Shown here: in pieces, positions 25,861 through 33,342 of the stretch
Position numbering within the stretch: position 1 is the stretch's first letter
How the letters are laid out: every line of letters starts with the position of its first letter
DNA from: JBCBSP01 sp964550935
GTDB taxonomy: Bacteria; Pseudomonadota; Alphaproteobacteria; Caulobacterales; Maricaulaceae
Assembly (NCBI GenBank): GCA_964550935.1
Contig: CAZKBB010000003.1
Location: 27,471 to 91,470, forward strand
Length of the DNA: 64,000 bases
Reading direction: 5' to 3'
Program-made: the position numbers and the translations under genes
The notes under the pieces: generated by a model
Databases searched by the model: none
Told to the model about the DNA's origin: nothing
Seen by the model: only the letters and a program-made list of their open reading frames with translations

Positions 25861-26673
25861 ATGCCCGCTTCAGACCGGGTCGCCATCGTGACAGGCGCGG
25901 CCAAAGGCATCGGCGCGGCCTGCGCGCGCCGCTTTGTAGAGGAGGGGCTGAAGGTCGTCATCGCCGATGTGGACGAAGACGCCGGCCATGCGCTCGCGCG
26001 CGATCTGGACGGGGGAAAGGGGCGCGCGGAATTCATCGACTGCGACGTCTCCGACAAGCTTTCGGTGGCGAACCTTCTGGCCGAGACCCGCTCGGCCTTC
26101 GGTCGCGTGGACGTCCTGATCAACAACGCCGCCGTTCTGGCGCCCGGCGACATCCTCTCGCTTGAGGCGGCCGATTTCGACAAAGTGATGAACGTCAACC
26201 TGCGCGGGGCTTTCCTGGTGGCGCGCGCGGCGGCGCGTCAGATGGTCGAGCAGATCGAGGAGGAGGGCCAGCGCCCCTCCGAATGCCGCCGGCGCTACGC
26301 CATCATCAATATGAGCTCGGTCAACGCCACGGTCGCGATTGAGAACCAGCTCGCCTACACCGCCTCGAAAGGCGCGTTGAACCAGATGACCAAGGCCATG
26401 GCGCTGTCGCTGGCGAGCTACGGCGTGCGGGTCAACGCGATCGGGCCGGGCTCGATCAACACCGACATCCTCAAATCGATCGCCGACGACAAGGCCGCGA
26501 TGAACCGCATCCTCTCGCGCACGCCGCTCAAACGGCTCGGCGATCCCGACGAGATCGCCGGCGTGGCCTGGTTCCTGGCCTCCAAGGACGCCAGTTACGT
26601 CACCGGCACCTGCATCTACGCCGACGGCGGACGCCTGGCGCTCAATTACGTGGTCAAGCCCGACGACGAGTAG
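25861..26673 (+). CDS. Short-chain dehydrogenase/reductase
   Basis: A 270-residue classical SDR. The cofactor motif TGAAKGIGAA lies near residue 12, NNAA follows in LINNAAV, and the catalytic set is Ser in NMSSVNA with YTASK (Tyr and Lys). The C-terminus is typical of glucose dehydrogenase or 3-oxoacyl reductase-like SDRs (VTGTCIYADGGRLALN). D in VIADVDED after the second strand suggests NAD(H) rather than NADP(H). The substrate is unknown. AAGGAG precedes the ATG. Confidence 0.87.
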   Translation: MPASDRVAIVTGAAKGIGAACARRFVEEGLKVVIADVDEDAGHALARDLDGGKGRAEFIDCDVSDKLSVANLLAETRSAFGRVDVLINNAAVLAPGDILSLEAADFDKVMNVNLRGAFLVARAAARQMVEQIEEEGQRPSECRRRYAIINMSSVNATVAIENQLAYTASKGALNQMTKAMALSLASYGVRVNAIGPGSINTDILKSIADDKAAMNRILSRTPLKRLGDPDEIAGVAWFLASKDASYVTGTCIYADGGRLALNYVVKPDDE

Positions 26674-26707
26674 AGCGGCGCCTCATCGCCGCGCTACAGC
26701 GCCGACT

Positions 26708-26747
26708 CTGTCATCCCGGCCGACCGGAGGCAGAGCCGGGATGACAG
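26708..26747. repeat. 13-bp inverted repeat, GTCATCCCGGC-type palindromic element
   Basis: CTGTCATCCCGGC (26708-26720) and GCCGGGATGACAG (26735-26747) are perfect inverted arms around a 14-base loop. This TCATCCCGGC sequence resembles dispersed intergenic palindromes seen in alphaproteobacterial genomes. There is no T run, so it is not a classical terminator, though it may protect the SDR mRNA end. Confidence 0.75.
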
Positions 26748-26766
26748 CTGAGGCCGATCGCGCCGG

Positions 26767-26908
26767 GGTCCCGGGTCGGCGCTGCGCGCCGCCCGGGAGT
26801 TCATGAAAGGGACGCTGAACTCCCGGACGCGGCGAAGCCGCGATCCGGGACCTCGATGTGAGAAAGCTGAACTCCCGGACGCGGCGAAGCCGCGATCCGG
26901 GACCTCGA
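26767..26908. repeat. Tandem and inverted palindromic intergenic repeats (three copies)
   Basis: A 43-base unit occurs twice in direct orientation without a mismatch (26814-26856 and 26866-26908, period 52). A diverged inverted copy lies at 26767-26803. Each unit is itself a hairpin: CTCCCGGA and TCCGGGA arms enclose CGCGGCGAAGCCGCG. The inverted copy and copy 1 can also pair through CCGGGAGTTCA (26793-26803) and TGAACTCCCGG (26816-26826). It resembles a REP/BIME cluster between convergent genes. Confidence 0.8.
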
Positions 26909-26941
26909 GGCGGATGAGCGCCGCTCTGGCGCCCCGGTCCG

Positions 26942-27616
26942 TCAGCCCTTCTTGGAGCCGTCGTCCGACTTGCCGCCGAACAGCTCTTCAAGCGTCGTCG
27001 GGCCGCCGACTTCGGTCTGGTCGGCGTCTTCGGCGGGCTTGAGCGTGTCTTCGCGCGCCTCGACCTCGCCGCTCTCCTCCATCTTTTCGCGCCGGGCCGA
27101 CGCCTTGCGCACCTGCTCGTCCAGCTCGCGCTGGGTGGTCAGGCCGAAGGAGACCGGATCGGTCGGCTTGATGTTGGCCGAATTCCAGTGCGTGCGATCG
27201 CGCACCGCCTGGATCGTGGTCTTGGTCGTGCCGATCAGCTTGGAGATCTGCGCATCGGTCAGCTCGGGGTGATTGCGCACGAGCCAGGCGATGGCGTCGG
27301 GCCGGTTCTGACGGCGCGACAGCGGCGTGTAGCGCGGACCCGAGCGCTTGCCCGGGTCGTACACGTCCTCGTACTTCGACTTGCGAAGCACCATCCGGTA
27401 GTCTTTGTCGGCCTCGGCCTTGTCGATCTCTTCGCGCGCGATCTGGCCGGACGCGACCGGATCGTCGCCGCGCACGCCCTGGGCGACGTCGCCGTCGGCG
27501 ATGCCCTTGACCTCAAGCGGGTGCAGACCGGTGAAATCGGCGATCTGCTCAAAGGTGAGCGCGGTGTTGTCCACCAGCCAGACCGCAGTCGCCTTAGGCA
27601 TCAAGATGTCGGCCAT
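26942..27616 (-). CDS. trcR: DUF1013 cell-cycle regulator TrcR
   Basis: A 224-residue DUF1013 protein, conserved throughout alphaproteobacteria. The N-terminus MPKATAVWLVDNTALTFEQ and the following FTGLHPLEVKGIADGD are family hallmarks. A second helix-turn-helix-like segment, LTDAQISKLIGTTKTTIQAV, lies near residue 120. In Caulobacter the family member TrcR associates with RNA polymerase and affects cell-cycle transcription. The start is ATG 27616 with AAGGAGG upstream; a longer in-frame reading through the hairpin is unlikely. A terminator-like hairpin lies only 24 bases before the start. Confidence 0.88.
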   Translation of the reverse strand: MADILMPKATAVWLVDNTALTFEQIADFTGLHPLEVKGIADGDVAQGVRGDDPVASGQIAREEIDKAEADKDYRMVLRKSKYEDVYDPGKRSGPRYTPLSRRQNRPDAIAWLVRNHPELTDAQISKLIGTTKTTIQAVRDRTHWNSANIKPTDPVSFGLTTQRELDEQVRKASARREKMEESGEVEAREDTLKPAEDADQTEVGGPTTLEELFGGKSDDGSKKG

Positions 27617-27639
27617 GTGGCGCCAGCCTCCTTGCAAAC

Positions 27640-27666
27640 AAAAAAGCCCGGCGCGGGCGGCCGGGC
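27640..27666 (-). terminator. Intrinsic terminator between qor and trcR
   Basis: Read leftward, GCCCGGC and GCCGGGC form a 7-bp stem around CGCCCGC, followed by TTTTTT. It should end the oxidoreductase transcript. It lies only 24 bases before trcR, so any trcR message initiated upstream must pass it. A TTTTCA-16-TTATAC promoter-like pair lies near 27745-27772 on the same strand. Confidence 0.75.
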
Positions 27667-27791
27667 GTTCGGGGTTTCCGCCCCCGGCGACGCAGCTCGC
27701 GCGAAGCACGCGCATCACTGAAGCGAAGCCGGGTATGGCGGGTGTATAACCTGAGGGCGCAGGCTTGAAAACACCAAGGCGCACGGCCGCG

Positions 27792-28790
27792 CTAGGGGAT
27801 GAGCAGGATTTTCCCTGCGTGGGCGGGATCGTCGATGCGCTCATGGGCCTTGACCGCGTCGGTGAGCGCGAAACGGCTGTCGATCACCGGGCGGACCTCG
27901 CCGGCCTTGATCCACGGCCAGACGGTCTTGCGCGCCGCCTTGGCGATCGCGGCCTTGTCCTCATCGGAGCGCGCGCGCAGCGTGGAGCCGGTCACGGTGA
28001 GGCGCTTGAGCATCAGCCCCATCAGATCGACCTCCACGCGCGAACCCTTCAGAAAGGCGATGTGGACGAGCCGGCCCTCGGGCCTGAGAAGCTTCAGATT
28101 CTTTTCCACATAGTCGCCGCCGACCATGTCCAGGATCACGTCCGCCCCGCCGTCGGCCTTGGCGAGCGCAAGCCAGTCCTCCTCGCGATAGTCATAGGCC
28201 GCGTCCGCCCCGAGCTCGCGGCAGAACGCCGCCTTCTCCGGCGTGCCTGCGGTGGCCGAGACATGCGCGCCATGGGCCTTGGCCATCTGGATCGCGGTCG
28301 TCCCGATCCCGCTCGCCCCGCCATGAACGAAAAAGCGCTCGCCCGGCTTCAGACGCGCGCGATCAAACACGTTGGTCCACACCGTGAAGACGGTCTCGGG
28401 CAGGCCCGCCGCATCGACGAGGTCCACCCCGTCCGGCGCAGGCAGAACCGCGCCAGCGTCGGCGAGCGCGAGATCGGAATATCCGCCGCCTGCGACCAGC
28501 GCCACGACCGGATCGCCGACCTTCAGCCCCTTCACCGTTTCTCCGGTCTCGGCCACACGGCCGGAGACCTCCAGTCCGAGGCCCGCCGGCGCGCCCTCCG
28601 GCGCGGGGTAAAAGCCGAGCCGCTCGATGACGTCGGGCCGGTTCACCCCGGCTGCGGCGACTTCAATCAGGACCTGGGTCGGGCCGGGCGCGGGACGCTC
28701 GATCTCGCTTAAGGTCAGGACCTCCGGTCCGCCGGGTTCGGTCGCGGTCACGATGCGGGTTCGCCGGTCTGAAAGCGCGGGTTTCGACAT
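27792..28790 (-). CDS. NAD(P)H:quinone oxidoreductase (zeta-crystallin/PIG3-like MDR)
   Basis: A 332-residue medium-chain reductase without zinc-ligand cysteines. Typical segments are VLIEVAAAGVNRPDVIERLG, LGLEVSGRVAETGE, AAGLPETVFTVWTNVF and the cofactor motif VHGGASGIGTTAIQMAKAHGA (AxxGxxG form). It probably reduces quinones or enones with NADPH. ATG 28790 (MSKPALSD) is preferred over a farther upstream Met that would overlap the divergent gene region. An intrinsic terminator follows before trcR. Confidence 0.87.
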   Translation of the reverse strand: MSKPALSDRRTRIVTATEPGGPEVLTLSEIERPAPGPTQVLIEVAAAGVNRPDVIERLGFYPAPEGAPAGLGLEVSGRVAETGETVKGLKVGDPVVALVAGGGYSDLALADAGAVLPAPDGVDLVDAAGLPETVFTVWTNVFDRARLKPGERFFVHGGASGIGTTAIQMAKAHGAHVSATAGTPEKAAFCRELGADAAYDYREEDWLALAKADGGADVILDMVGGDYVEKNLKLLRPEGRLVHIAFLKGSRVEVDLMGLMLKRLTVTGSTLRARSDEDKAAIAKAARKTVWPWIKAGEVRPVIDSRFALTDAVKAHERIDDPAHAGKILLIP

Positions 28791-28873
28791 GGGCCTGTAG
28801 GACTCCGGGCGCGGCTTGGGTATGCTGACCGAAGTGCGCGAAAGCGCGAAGGTCGGCATCGGGAGGTCCATCC

Positions 28874-29068
28874 ATGTTCGAGGACGAACCGCCGCGCAAG
28901 CCCGCAGGCGCGATCACGCCGGGCGAGGACCTGTCGCGTCTGTCCGTAGCCGAGCTGGAGGATCGCGTCGAAACGCTCAAACGCGAGATCGAGCACGCCG
29001 AGGCGATGATGAAGGACAAGCGCGCCGGCATCGACGCCGCGCAGGGTCTGTTCAAGACGGGCGAGTGA
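28874..29068 (+). CDS. DUF1192 family small protein
   Basis: A 64-residue helical protein with LSVAELEDRVETLKREIEHAE followed by MMKDKRAGIDAAQGLFK, matching the DUF1192 family common in alphaproteobacteria. Function is unknown. GGGAGG lies nine bases before the ATG. rcdA follows in the same direction 101 bases downstream. Confidence 0.8.
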   Translation: MFEDEPPRKPAGAITPGEDLSRLSVAELEDRVETLKREIEHAEAMMKDKRAGIDAAQGLFKTGE

Positions 29069-29169
29069 GCCCGCGCCCGGACGAGCCGGCGCTGGCGGCC
29101 CGCGAACTGGCCCCGGGCTTGCTTGCCTGAGGCGCGACTGACGCAGGACGAGGCAGTTTCGAAAGCACC

Positions 29170-29730
29170 ATGATCGACGGCCCTGACGACACCTCCGCCT
29201 CCGAGGATGCACCCGCCCGGCTCGACCCGGTCGCGGCTGACCGCGCTGCGGAATTCGCCACCTCCGAGATGTTCATGCGCCTGTTCCAGGAAGGCATGGG
29301 CCTGGTGGAGGAGGCTGCGGCCTATCTCGACGGGGTCGGGCGCGACGACGCCAAGCGGCTCGGGCGCTCCGGCGCGCTGGCCTATGCTGCGGAGTCCATG
29401 GCGCTGACGACGCGCCTGATGCAGGCCGCGTCCTGGCTGTTGACCCAGCGCGCTGTGGCCGAGGCGGAGATGAGCCCGCACGACGCGTGTCAGGAGAAGT
29501 ACCGACTGCCCGAGGCTCGCGAGCCCGAGCCCATGTGGCCGGCCGGCGATGATCCCTGCCCGCCCCGTCTCGCCGATCTCGCCGCGCGATCGCGCAATCT
29601 CTACGACCGGCTGGCCCGGCTCGACGAGACGCTGTTCCGGCGCGCCGGAGAGGCCGCGGCCGAGGCCGAGGGCGATCATCCGCTCGAGGCGCAATGGTCG
29701 GCGCTGGAAAGCGCGTTCGCCAAGCGCTGA
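29170..29730 (+). CDS. rcdA: RcdA/DUF1465 family proteolytic adaptor
   Basis: A 186-residue helical protein of the DUF1465 family. FATSEMFMRLFQEGMGLVEEA and the preserved region ALTTRLMQAASWLLTQRAV match RcdA, which in Caulobacter acts with CpdR and PopA to deliver CtrA and other substrates to ClpXP at the cell pole. The N-terminal 20 residues are a variable acidic tail. The family assignment is firm; the adaptor role here is inferred from Caulobacter. Confidence 0.8.
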   Translation: MIDGPDDTSASEDAPARLDPVAADRAAEFATSEMFMRLFQEGMGLVEEAAAYLDGVGRDDAKRLGRSGALAYAAESMALTTRLMQAASWLLTQRAVAEAEMSPHDACQEKYRLPEAREPEPMWPAGDDPCPPRLADLAARSRNLYDRLARLDETLFRRAGEAAAEAEGDHPLEAQWSALESAFAKR

Positions 29731-29761
29731 CGCGCGTACGGCCGTTCGATTTTCAGAGGCT

Positions 29762-29802
29762 GAAAAAGGCGACGCCCGCAGCTGAGGGGGGCTGCGGGCG
29801 TC
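29762..29802 (-). terminator. Intrinsic terminator of rpmE
   Basis: GACGCCCGCAGC and GCTGCGGGCGTC form a 12-bp stem around an 8-base loop. On the leftward strand TTTTT follows after GCC. It lies 67 bases past the rpmE stop and between convergent rcdA and rpmE. Confidence 0.82.
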
Positions 29803-29869
29803 CATAAAGGCTTAAGCGTTGCGGGTTGCGGGAAAGCGGCCCTTGGATTGAGGGGGGAAGAGCCGCGTT

Positions 29870-30091
29870 CTAGACGCCAAAGCCTTTGAACTTGTCCTTG
29901 AAGCGCGAAACGCGGCCGGCGCGGTCCACGAGCGTCTGCGTGCCGCCGGTCCAGGCCGGGTGCGTACGCGGGTCGATGTCGAGATGGATGACGTCGCCCT
30001 CTTTGCCGTACGTGGACCGCGTCTTGAAGCGCGAACCGTCGGTCATCACCACTTCGACGAAGTGATAATCGGGATGGATGCCCTCTTTCAT
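29870..30091 (-). CDS. rpmE: Ribosomal protein L31 (zinc-independent type)
   Basis: A 73-residue L31. MKEGIHPDYHFVEVVMTDG and DIDPRTHPAWTGGTQ are typical, and GRVSRFKDKFKGFG ends the protein. The zinc-binding CxxC pairs of the C+ form are absent, which is normal for alphaproteobacterial L31. It has a good promoter upstream (30190-30218) and its own terminator downstream. Confidence 0.95.
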   Translation of the reverse strand: MKEGIHPDYHFVEVVMTDGSRFKTRSTYGKEGDVIHLDIDPRTHPAWTGGTQTLVDRAGRVSRFKDKFKGFGV

Positions 30092-30189
30092 GCGTTCGCT
30101 CCGGCGCGGTCTGGTCGGCGGTGGATTTTAACGAGCAAGGGCGGCCTTTGACGACCGCCCGCGCGTTGAGGTTCAAATTCGAGGAAGGT

Positions 30190-30218
30190 GCTATACACCC
30201 GCCGCGCCGGGCGCGCAA
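30190..30218 (-). promoter_or_regulatory. rpmE promoter
   Basis: TTGCGC (30213-30218), a 17-base spacer, then TATAGC (30190-30195) on the leftward strand. Spacing is ideal for the housekeeping sigma factor, and transcription would start about 90 bases before rpmE. Confidence 0.7.
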
Positions 30219-30283
30219 GCGGCTTCATGACCAATTCGTGAAGTCGGATTGCGCACCACGTTACCGCGGCCCATCCGCCCCGC

Positions 30284-31300
30284 TCAGCGCGCGGTGAGCT
30301 TCAGCTCGATGCGGCGATTGCGCGCGTTCGCCTCCGGGCCGGTCCCGTCGACCAGGGGATAGTGCGGGCCGAAACCGGCCGCGAGCAGCCGCTCCGGCGG
30401 CGCGCCCATGTCCTCAAGCGCATAGATCACCGAGAGCGAGCGCGCGGTGGAGAGCTCCCAGTTGGTCTCGAACGGCGCGCTTGGTCCCAGCGGGCGCGGA
30501 TCGGTGTGCCCATCCACCCGCACCACCCAATCGATGTCGCCGGGGATCTCTTCGGTCAGCTGAATGATGGCGTCCGCGATCGGGCGCAGGCTCTCGCGTC
30601 CCGCCCCCGACAGTGTCGCCGAGGCGGAGGGAAACAACACATCGGTCTCGAACACGAAGCGGTCGCCGACCACGCGCACGCCTGAGCGGTCGCCCAGGAT
30701 CTCCACCAGGCGGCCGAAAAAGTCCGAGCGGTATTGCGACAGGCGCGCAACTTCACTGGCCAGCGCGGCGTTCAGCCGCTCGCCCAGATTGACGATCTCG
30801 CTTTCCAGTTCGGCCTCGCGGGCCTCGGCGGCGTTGAGGGCCTCGTTGAGCCGAGCCAGCTCGGCGCGCAGCGTCTCCATCTGCGCCGACAGCGTATCGA
30901 TCGTGGCCTGCGCCTCGGCGTTCAGCGCCTCGCTTTCGGCCAGGCTCGTCTCAGCCGCCTCAAGACTCGCCGACAGCGTCTCCACGCGCGTCGATAGCGC
31001 CGCATTCTCGCTTTCAAGCGCCGCGTTCGCGTCGGTGAGCCCTGAGACGCGCAGGCGCAGCTCCTCGTTGGCGGCCTCGGCCATGGAGAGCTCTTGGGCG
31101 ATCGCGGCGAGGCGCGCGTTCAGATCGGCGAGCTGCTCGTCCCGGCCCGAAAGCGCTGACGACAGCGCGAACTGGCCGGCGGTGAACACTGCGAGCAGGA
31201 ACACGATGACGAGCAGCAGCGTCGCCAGCGCGTCGACGAAGCCCGGCCAGTACTCGCCGCCGTCGCCGTCGCGGACCTGAAGATGGCGCGGGACCGACAT
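30284..31300 (-). CDS. MotB-like OmpA-domain protein with long coiled coil
   Basis: A 338-residue inner-membrane protein. One transmembrane helix lies near residues 24-45 (FVDALATLLLVIVFLLAVF), preceded by an Asp placed like the ion-binding Asp of MotB. About 150 residues of Glu/Ala/Leu coiled coil follow. The C-terminal OmpA peptidoglycan-binding domain contains VRVDGHTDPRP and NWELSTARSLSVIYAL, ending RNRRIELKL. The coil is much longer than in MotB. The start is ATG 31300, seven bases after the MotA-like gene. Together they form an ion-driven stator-like unit with no flagellar genes nearby. Confidence 0.83.
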   Translation of the reverse strand: MSVPRHLQVRDGDGGEYWPGFVDALATLLLVIVFLLAVFTAGQFALSSALSGRDEQLADLNARLAAIAQELSMAEAANEELRLRVSGLTDANAALESENAALSTRVETLSASLEAAETSLAESEALNAEAQATIDTLSAQMETLRAELARLNEALNAAEAREAELESEIVNLGERLNAALASEVARLSQYRSDFFGRLVEILGDRSGVRVVGDRFVFETDVLFPSASATLSGAGRESLRPIADAIIQLTEEIPGDIDWVVRVDGHTDPRPLGPSAPFETNWELSTARSLSVIYALEDMGAPPERLLAAGFGPHYPLVDGTGPEANARNRRIELKLTAR

Positions 31301-31307
31301 CGCGCGA

Positions 31308-32366
31308 TCAGCCCCGCGGTCCGCCCGACGCCGGGGGCGGCGGTTCGGAGCCGCCGCGATCACGGTTCATCTTCGCCTGGGCTTCGAGCGCGCGCACCAG
31401 CACCTTGATCTCGTCGCGCAGGAGCCGCGCGTTCTCGCGATTGGCCTCGGCCGCATCGTCGGCGAAGCGCGACAGGGTCTGTTCAAGCTGGCGGTTGTGC
31501 CGGTCCATGGAGCCGGCCAGCCGGTCGAGCGCGTCCGCTGTCTGCTCAAGAAGCGCGCCGACATAAACCGTTGAGACCTCTCCGTCCTCGCCAGCGGCCG
31601 CGCCGGCGGGCGCCGCCGCAGCCAGGCGCGAGATGGAGGAGAGCCACTCTTCGATCTCGTTGTAGAAGCGGTTCTGAGCCCGGCTCGCCTGCAGCTCGAG
31701 AAAGCCGATGATGAGCGAGCCCGCCAGGCCGAAGAGCGAGGAGGCGAAGGCCGTGCCCATGCCCTGGATCGGCTGCTCGATCGCGCTCATCAGCGCGCCG
31801 GCCGCGGCTTCGCCGCCGCCGGTGGACGTCTCCGACACCGCGCGCACCGCATCGCCCACATCGGAGACGACCAGAAGCAGGCCGTAGAACGTGCCCAGCA
31901 GCCCCAGGAAGATCAGGAGCCGGCCGAAATAGCGCGTGAAGGCGCCGCTTTCGGCCATCCGCGCGGCCACTGAATCCAGCACCACGCGCGAGGACGCCGC
32001 CGAGAGCCGCGATCGACCGCCCGCCGCCTCGCCGACCAGCGCGGCCATGGGCGCGATCAGCGCGGGCGGCTGGGGCAGAGACGCGGGCTCCTCGGCCTCG
32101 CGCAGGCGCACCAGCCAGCGCGCGCTCGGCCCGATCGCGAGCGCCTGCTGGAAGGTGTAGAGGATGCCGATCACAAGCACGCCCAGGATCAGCCCGTTGA
32201 TCGCTGGATTGGCCTGAAACGCGGTGATCAGCGGCTCGTTCAACAAGGCGGCGACCGCGATCACCGCGGCCAGGAACACCGCCATCCAGAGAACGTACGG
32301 ACCGGGGCCGGTGAAGCGCACCTTGCGGGTCGGATCGAAACCCTCGCCCTGTTCGAAAGCGGCCAT
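31308..32366 (-). CDS. MotA/TolQ/ExbB-like proton channel protein
   Basis: A 352-residue membrane protein. Two helices lie near residues 27-65 (VLWMAVFLAAVIAVAALL, LILGVLVIGILYTFQQAL). The conserved MotA/ExbB core is near 145-220: YFGRLLIFLGLLGTFYGLLL, then PIQGMGTAFASSLFGLAGSL. The last 100 residues form a hydrophilic helical tail with a proline-rich end. It is the channel partner of the MotB-like protein directly downstream. The pair may drive a cell-envelope process; Tol-Pal and flagellar motors are alternatives the context does not support. Confidence 0.84.
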   Translation of the reverse strand: MAAFEQGEGFDPTRKVRFTGPGPYVLWMAVFLAAVIAVAALLNEPLITAFQANPAINGLILGVLVIGILYTFQQALAIGPSARWLVRLREAEEPASLPQPPALIAPMAALVGEAAGGRSRLSAASSRVVLDSVAARMAESGAFTRYFGRLLIFLGLLGTFYGLLLVVSDVGDAVRAVSETSTGGGEAAAGALMSAIEQPIQGMGTAFASSLFGLAGSLIIGFLELQASRAQNRFYNEIEEWLSSISRLAAAAPAGAAAGEDGEVSTVYVGALLEQTADALDRLAGSMDRHNRQLEQTLSRFADDAAEANRENARLLRDEIKVLVRALEAQAKMNRDRGGSEPPPPASGGPRG

Positions 32367-32466
32367 GGGCAGTCCTCTCCTCGCGCGTCAGGGGGCCAGA
32401 GTGCCCCGGCGCGCAGCACCGATGCAATCGGGCCCGCTTAAGGTGGCTGTTTTTAGGCGGTTTTGG

Positions 32467-33261
32467 TCAGGGGTCGCGTCGCAGCAGGTCGAACACCTCG
32501 GAAGGCGAACCGGAGCGCGTATAACGGTCCAACGCGATCGCCATGGCGAGTTGGCGTTCAAGCAGCTGTTGCTCGTCGAGGGCGGCTTGAGCGGCTTGCC
32601 GCCTTGCGGACGCATGCTGTGCCTCGACTTCGGCAAGCAACTTTGTGACCTCGGCGACGGCCTTTTCGTTCTTGAGGCTCTCGCGGCGCAGTCGAGCCCT
32701 TAACGAGGAGATCGCATCGGATAGCGTCTCGGACGCCTCTCTGACCAGTTGGTTCTGCGCCTCCGCGCCGGGCGCGCTTTCAAGCACCCGAGCGAACATT
32801 TTTTCCAAGGCCGCCGCTTTCTTGTCGGCGTTCCCGGATGCCTGAGATGATACCCAAGACCGGTCGGGAGCTGCTGGGATGTTCGAACCGACCGGCGTCT
32901 CTCGAGCCATGCGCCGCGCTTGGATGAAGGTCTCCACGATCTCGTGAAGCGCCTCCTCGGCTTTCGCGCTGCGCAACGTCGTGGCCGCCATGACAACGCC
33001 GCGCTCGGTGAAAACCCGCGGCGGCGTGCGCACGCCGCCTCGCCCCGCCGGCTTTGACATCACATTCTGTGAGATCAATTCAGCCAGCTCCGCTTTGGTC
33101 GGGCGGAAGGCGTAAACTTCGGTGAAACGGCCGGGGTTGCGCGAGACTGATTGGTTTAGCGTTCGGGTCTCCACCTCGAACAAGCTTGCGAGCGAACGGT
33201 CCAGAATAACCAGCTCGCCCCGGAGTTCGCCCAACTTCGGCGCGTTTGCTCCCTCTCCCAA
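32467..33261 (-). CDS. ORF6N (KilA-N-like) domain protein
   Basis: A 264-residue protein with an N-terminal ORF6N domain of the phage antirepressor/regulator kind. LVILDRSLASLFEVETRTLNQ is followed by NPGRFTEVYAFRPTKAEL, then GGVRTPPRVFTERGVVMAATT and ALHEIVETFIQARRMA. The C-terminal 130 residues are a charged coiled coil (LRARLRRESLKNEKAVAEV) without a recognised domain. Base composition is visibly less GC-rich than its neighbours. I favour TTG 33261, seven bases after GGAGAG; longer forms would run through the promoter. No phage genes surround it, so it may be a domesticated remnant or a lone regulator. Confidence 0.75.
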   Translation of the reverse strand: MGEGANAPKLGELRGELVILDRSLASLFEVETRTLNQSVSRNPGRFTEVYAFRPTKAELAELISQNVMSKPAGRGGVRTPPRVFTERGVVMAATTLRSAKAEEALHEIVETFIQARRMARETPVGSNIPAAPDRSWVSSQASGNADKKAAALEKMFARVLESAPGAEAQNQLVREASETLSDAISSLRARLRRESLKNEKAVAEVTKLLAEVEAQHASARRQAAQAALDEQQLLERQLAMAIALDRYTRSGSPSEVFDLLRRDP

Positions 33262-33279
33262 AACCGCTCTCCGTTTGAG

Positions 33280-33321
33280 ATCACAGATTGTGATACAAAA
33301 CCGGACGCAGTATCGGATCAA
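33280..33321 (-). promoter_or_regulatory. Promoter and operator-like palindrome of the ORF6N gene
   Basis: On the leftward strand TTGATC (33316-33321) and TTGTAT (33293-33298) are separated by 17 bases. Overlapping the expected transcription start is a perfect palindrome ATCACA-GAT-TGTGAT (33280-33294). This placement suits a repressor operator, possibly for the ORF6N protein itself. Confidence 0.5.
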
Positions 33322-33342
33322 GTCCCAACCAAGCAGTCGCGC

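Noticed and set aside
30284..33321. Zorya-type anti-phage system (ZorA/ZorB plus further gene)
   Set aside because: The MotA/MotB-like pair resembles ZorAB, but no ZorC, ZorD or ZorE helicase or nuclease gene is adjacent. The ORF6N gene lies upstream with its own promoter and is followed by suhB and efp.
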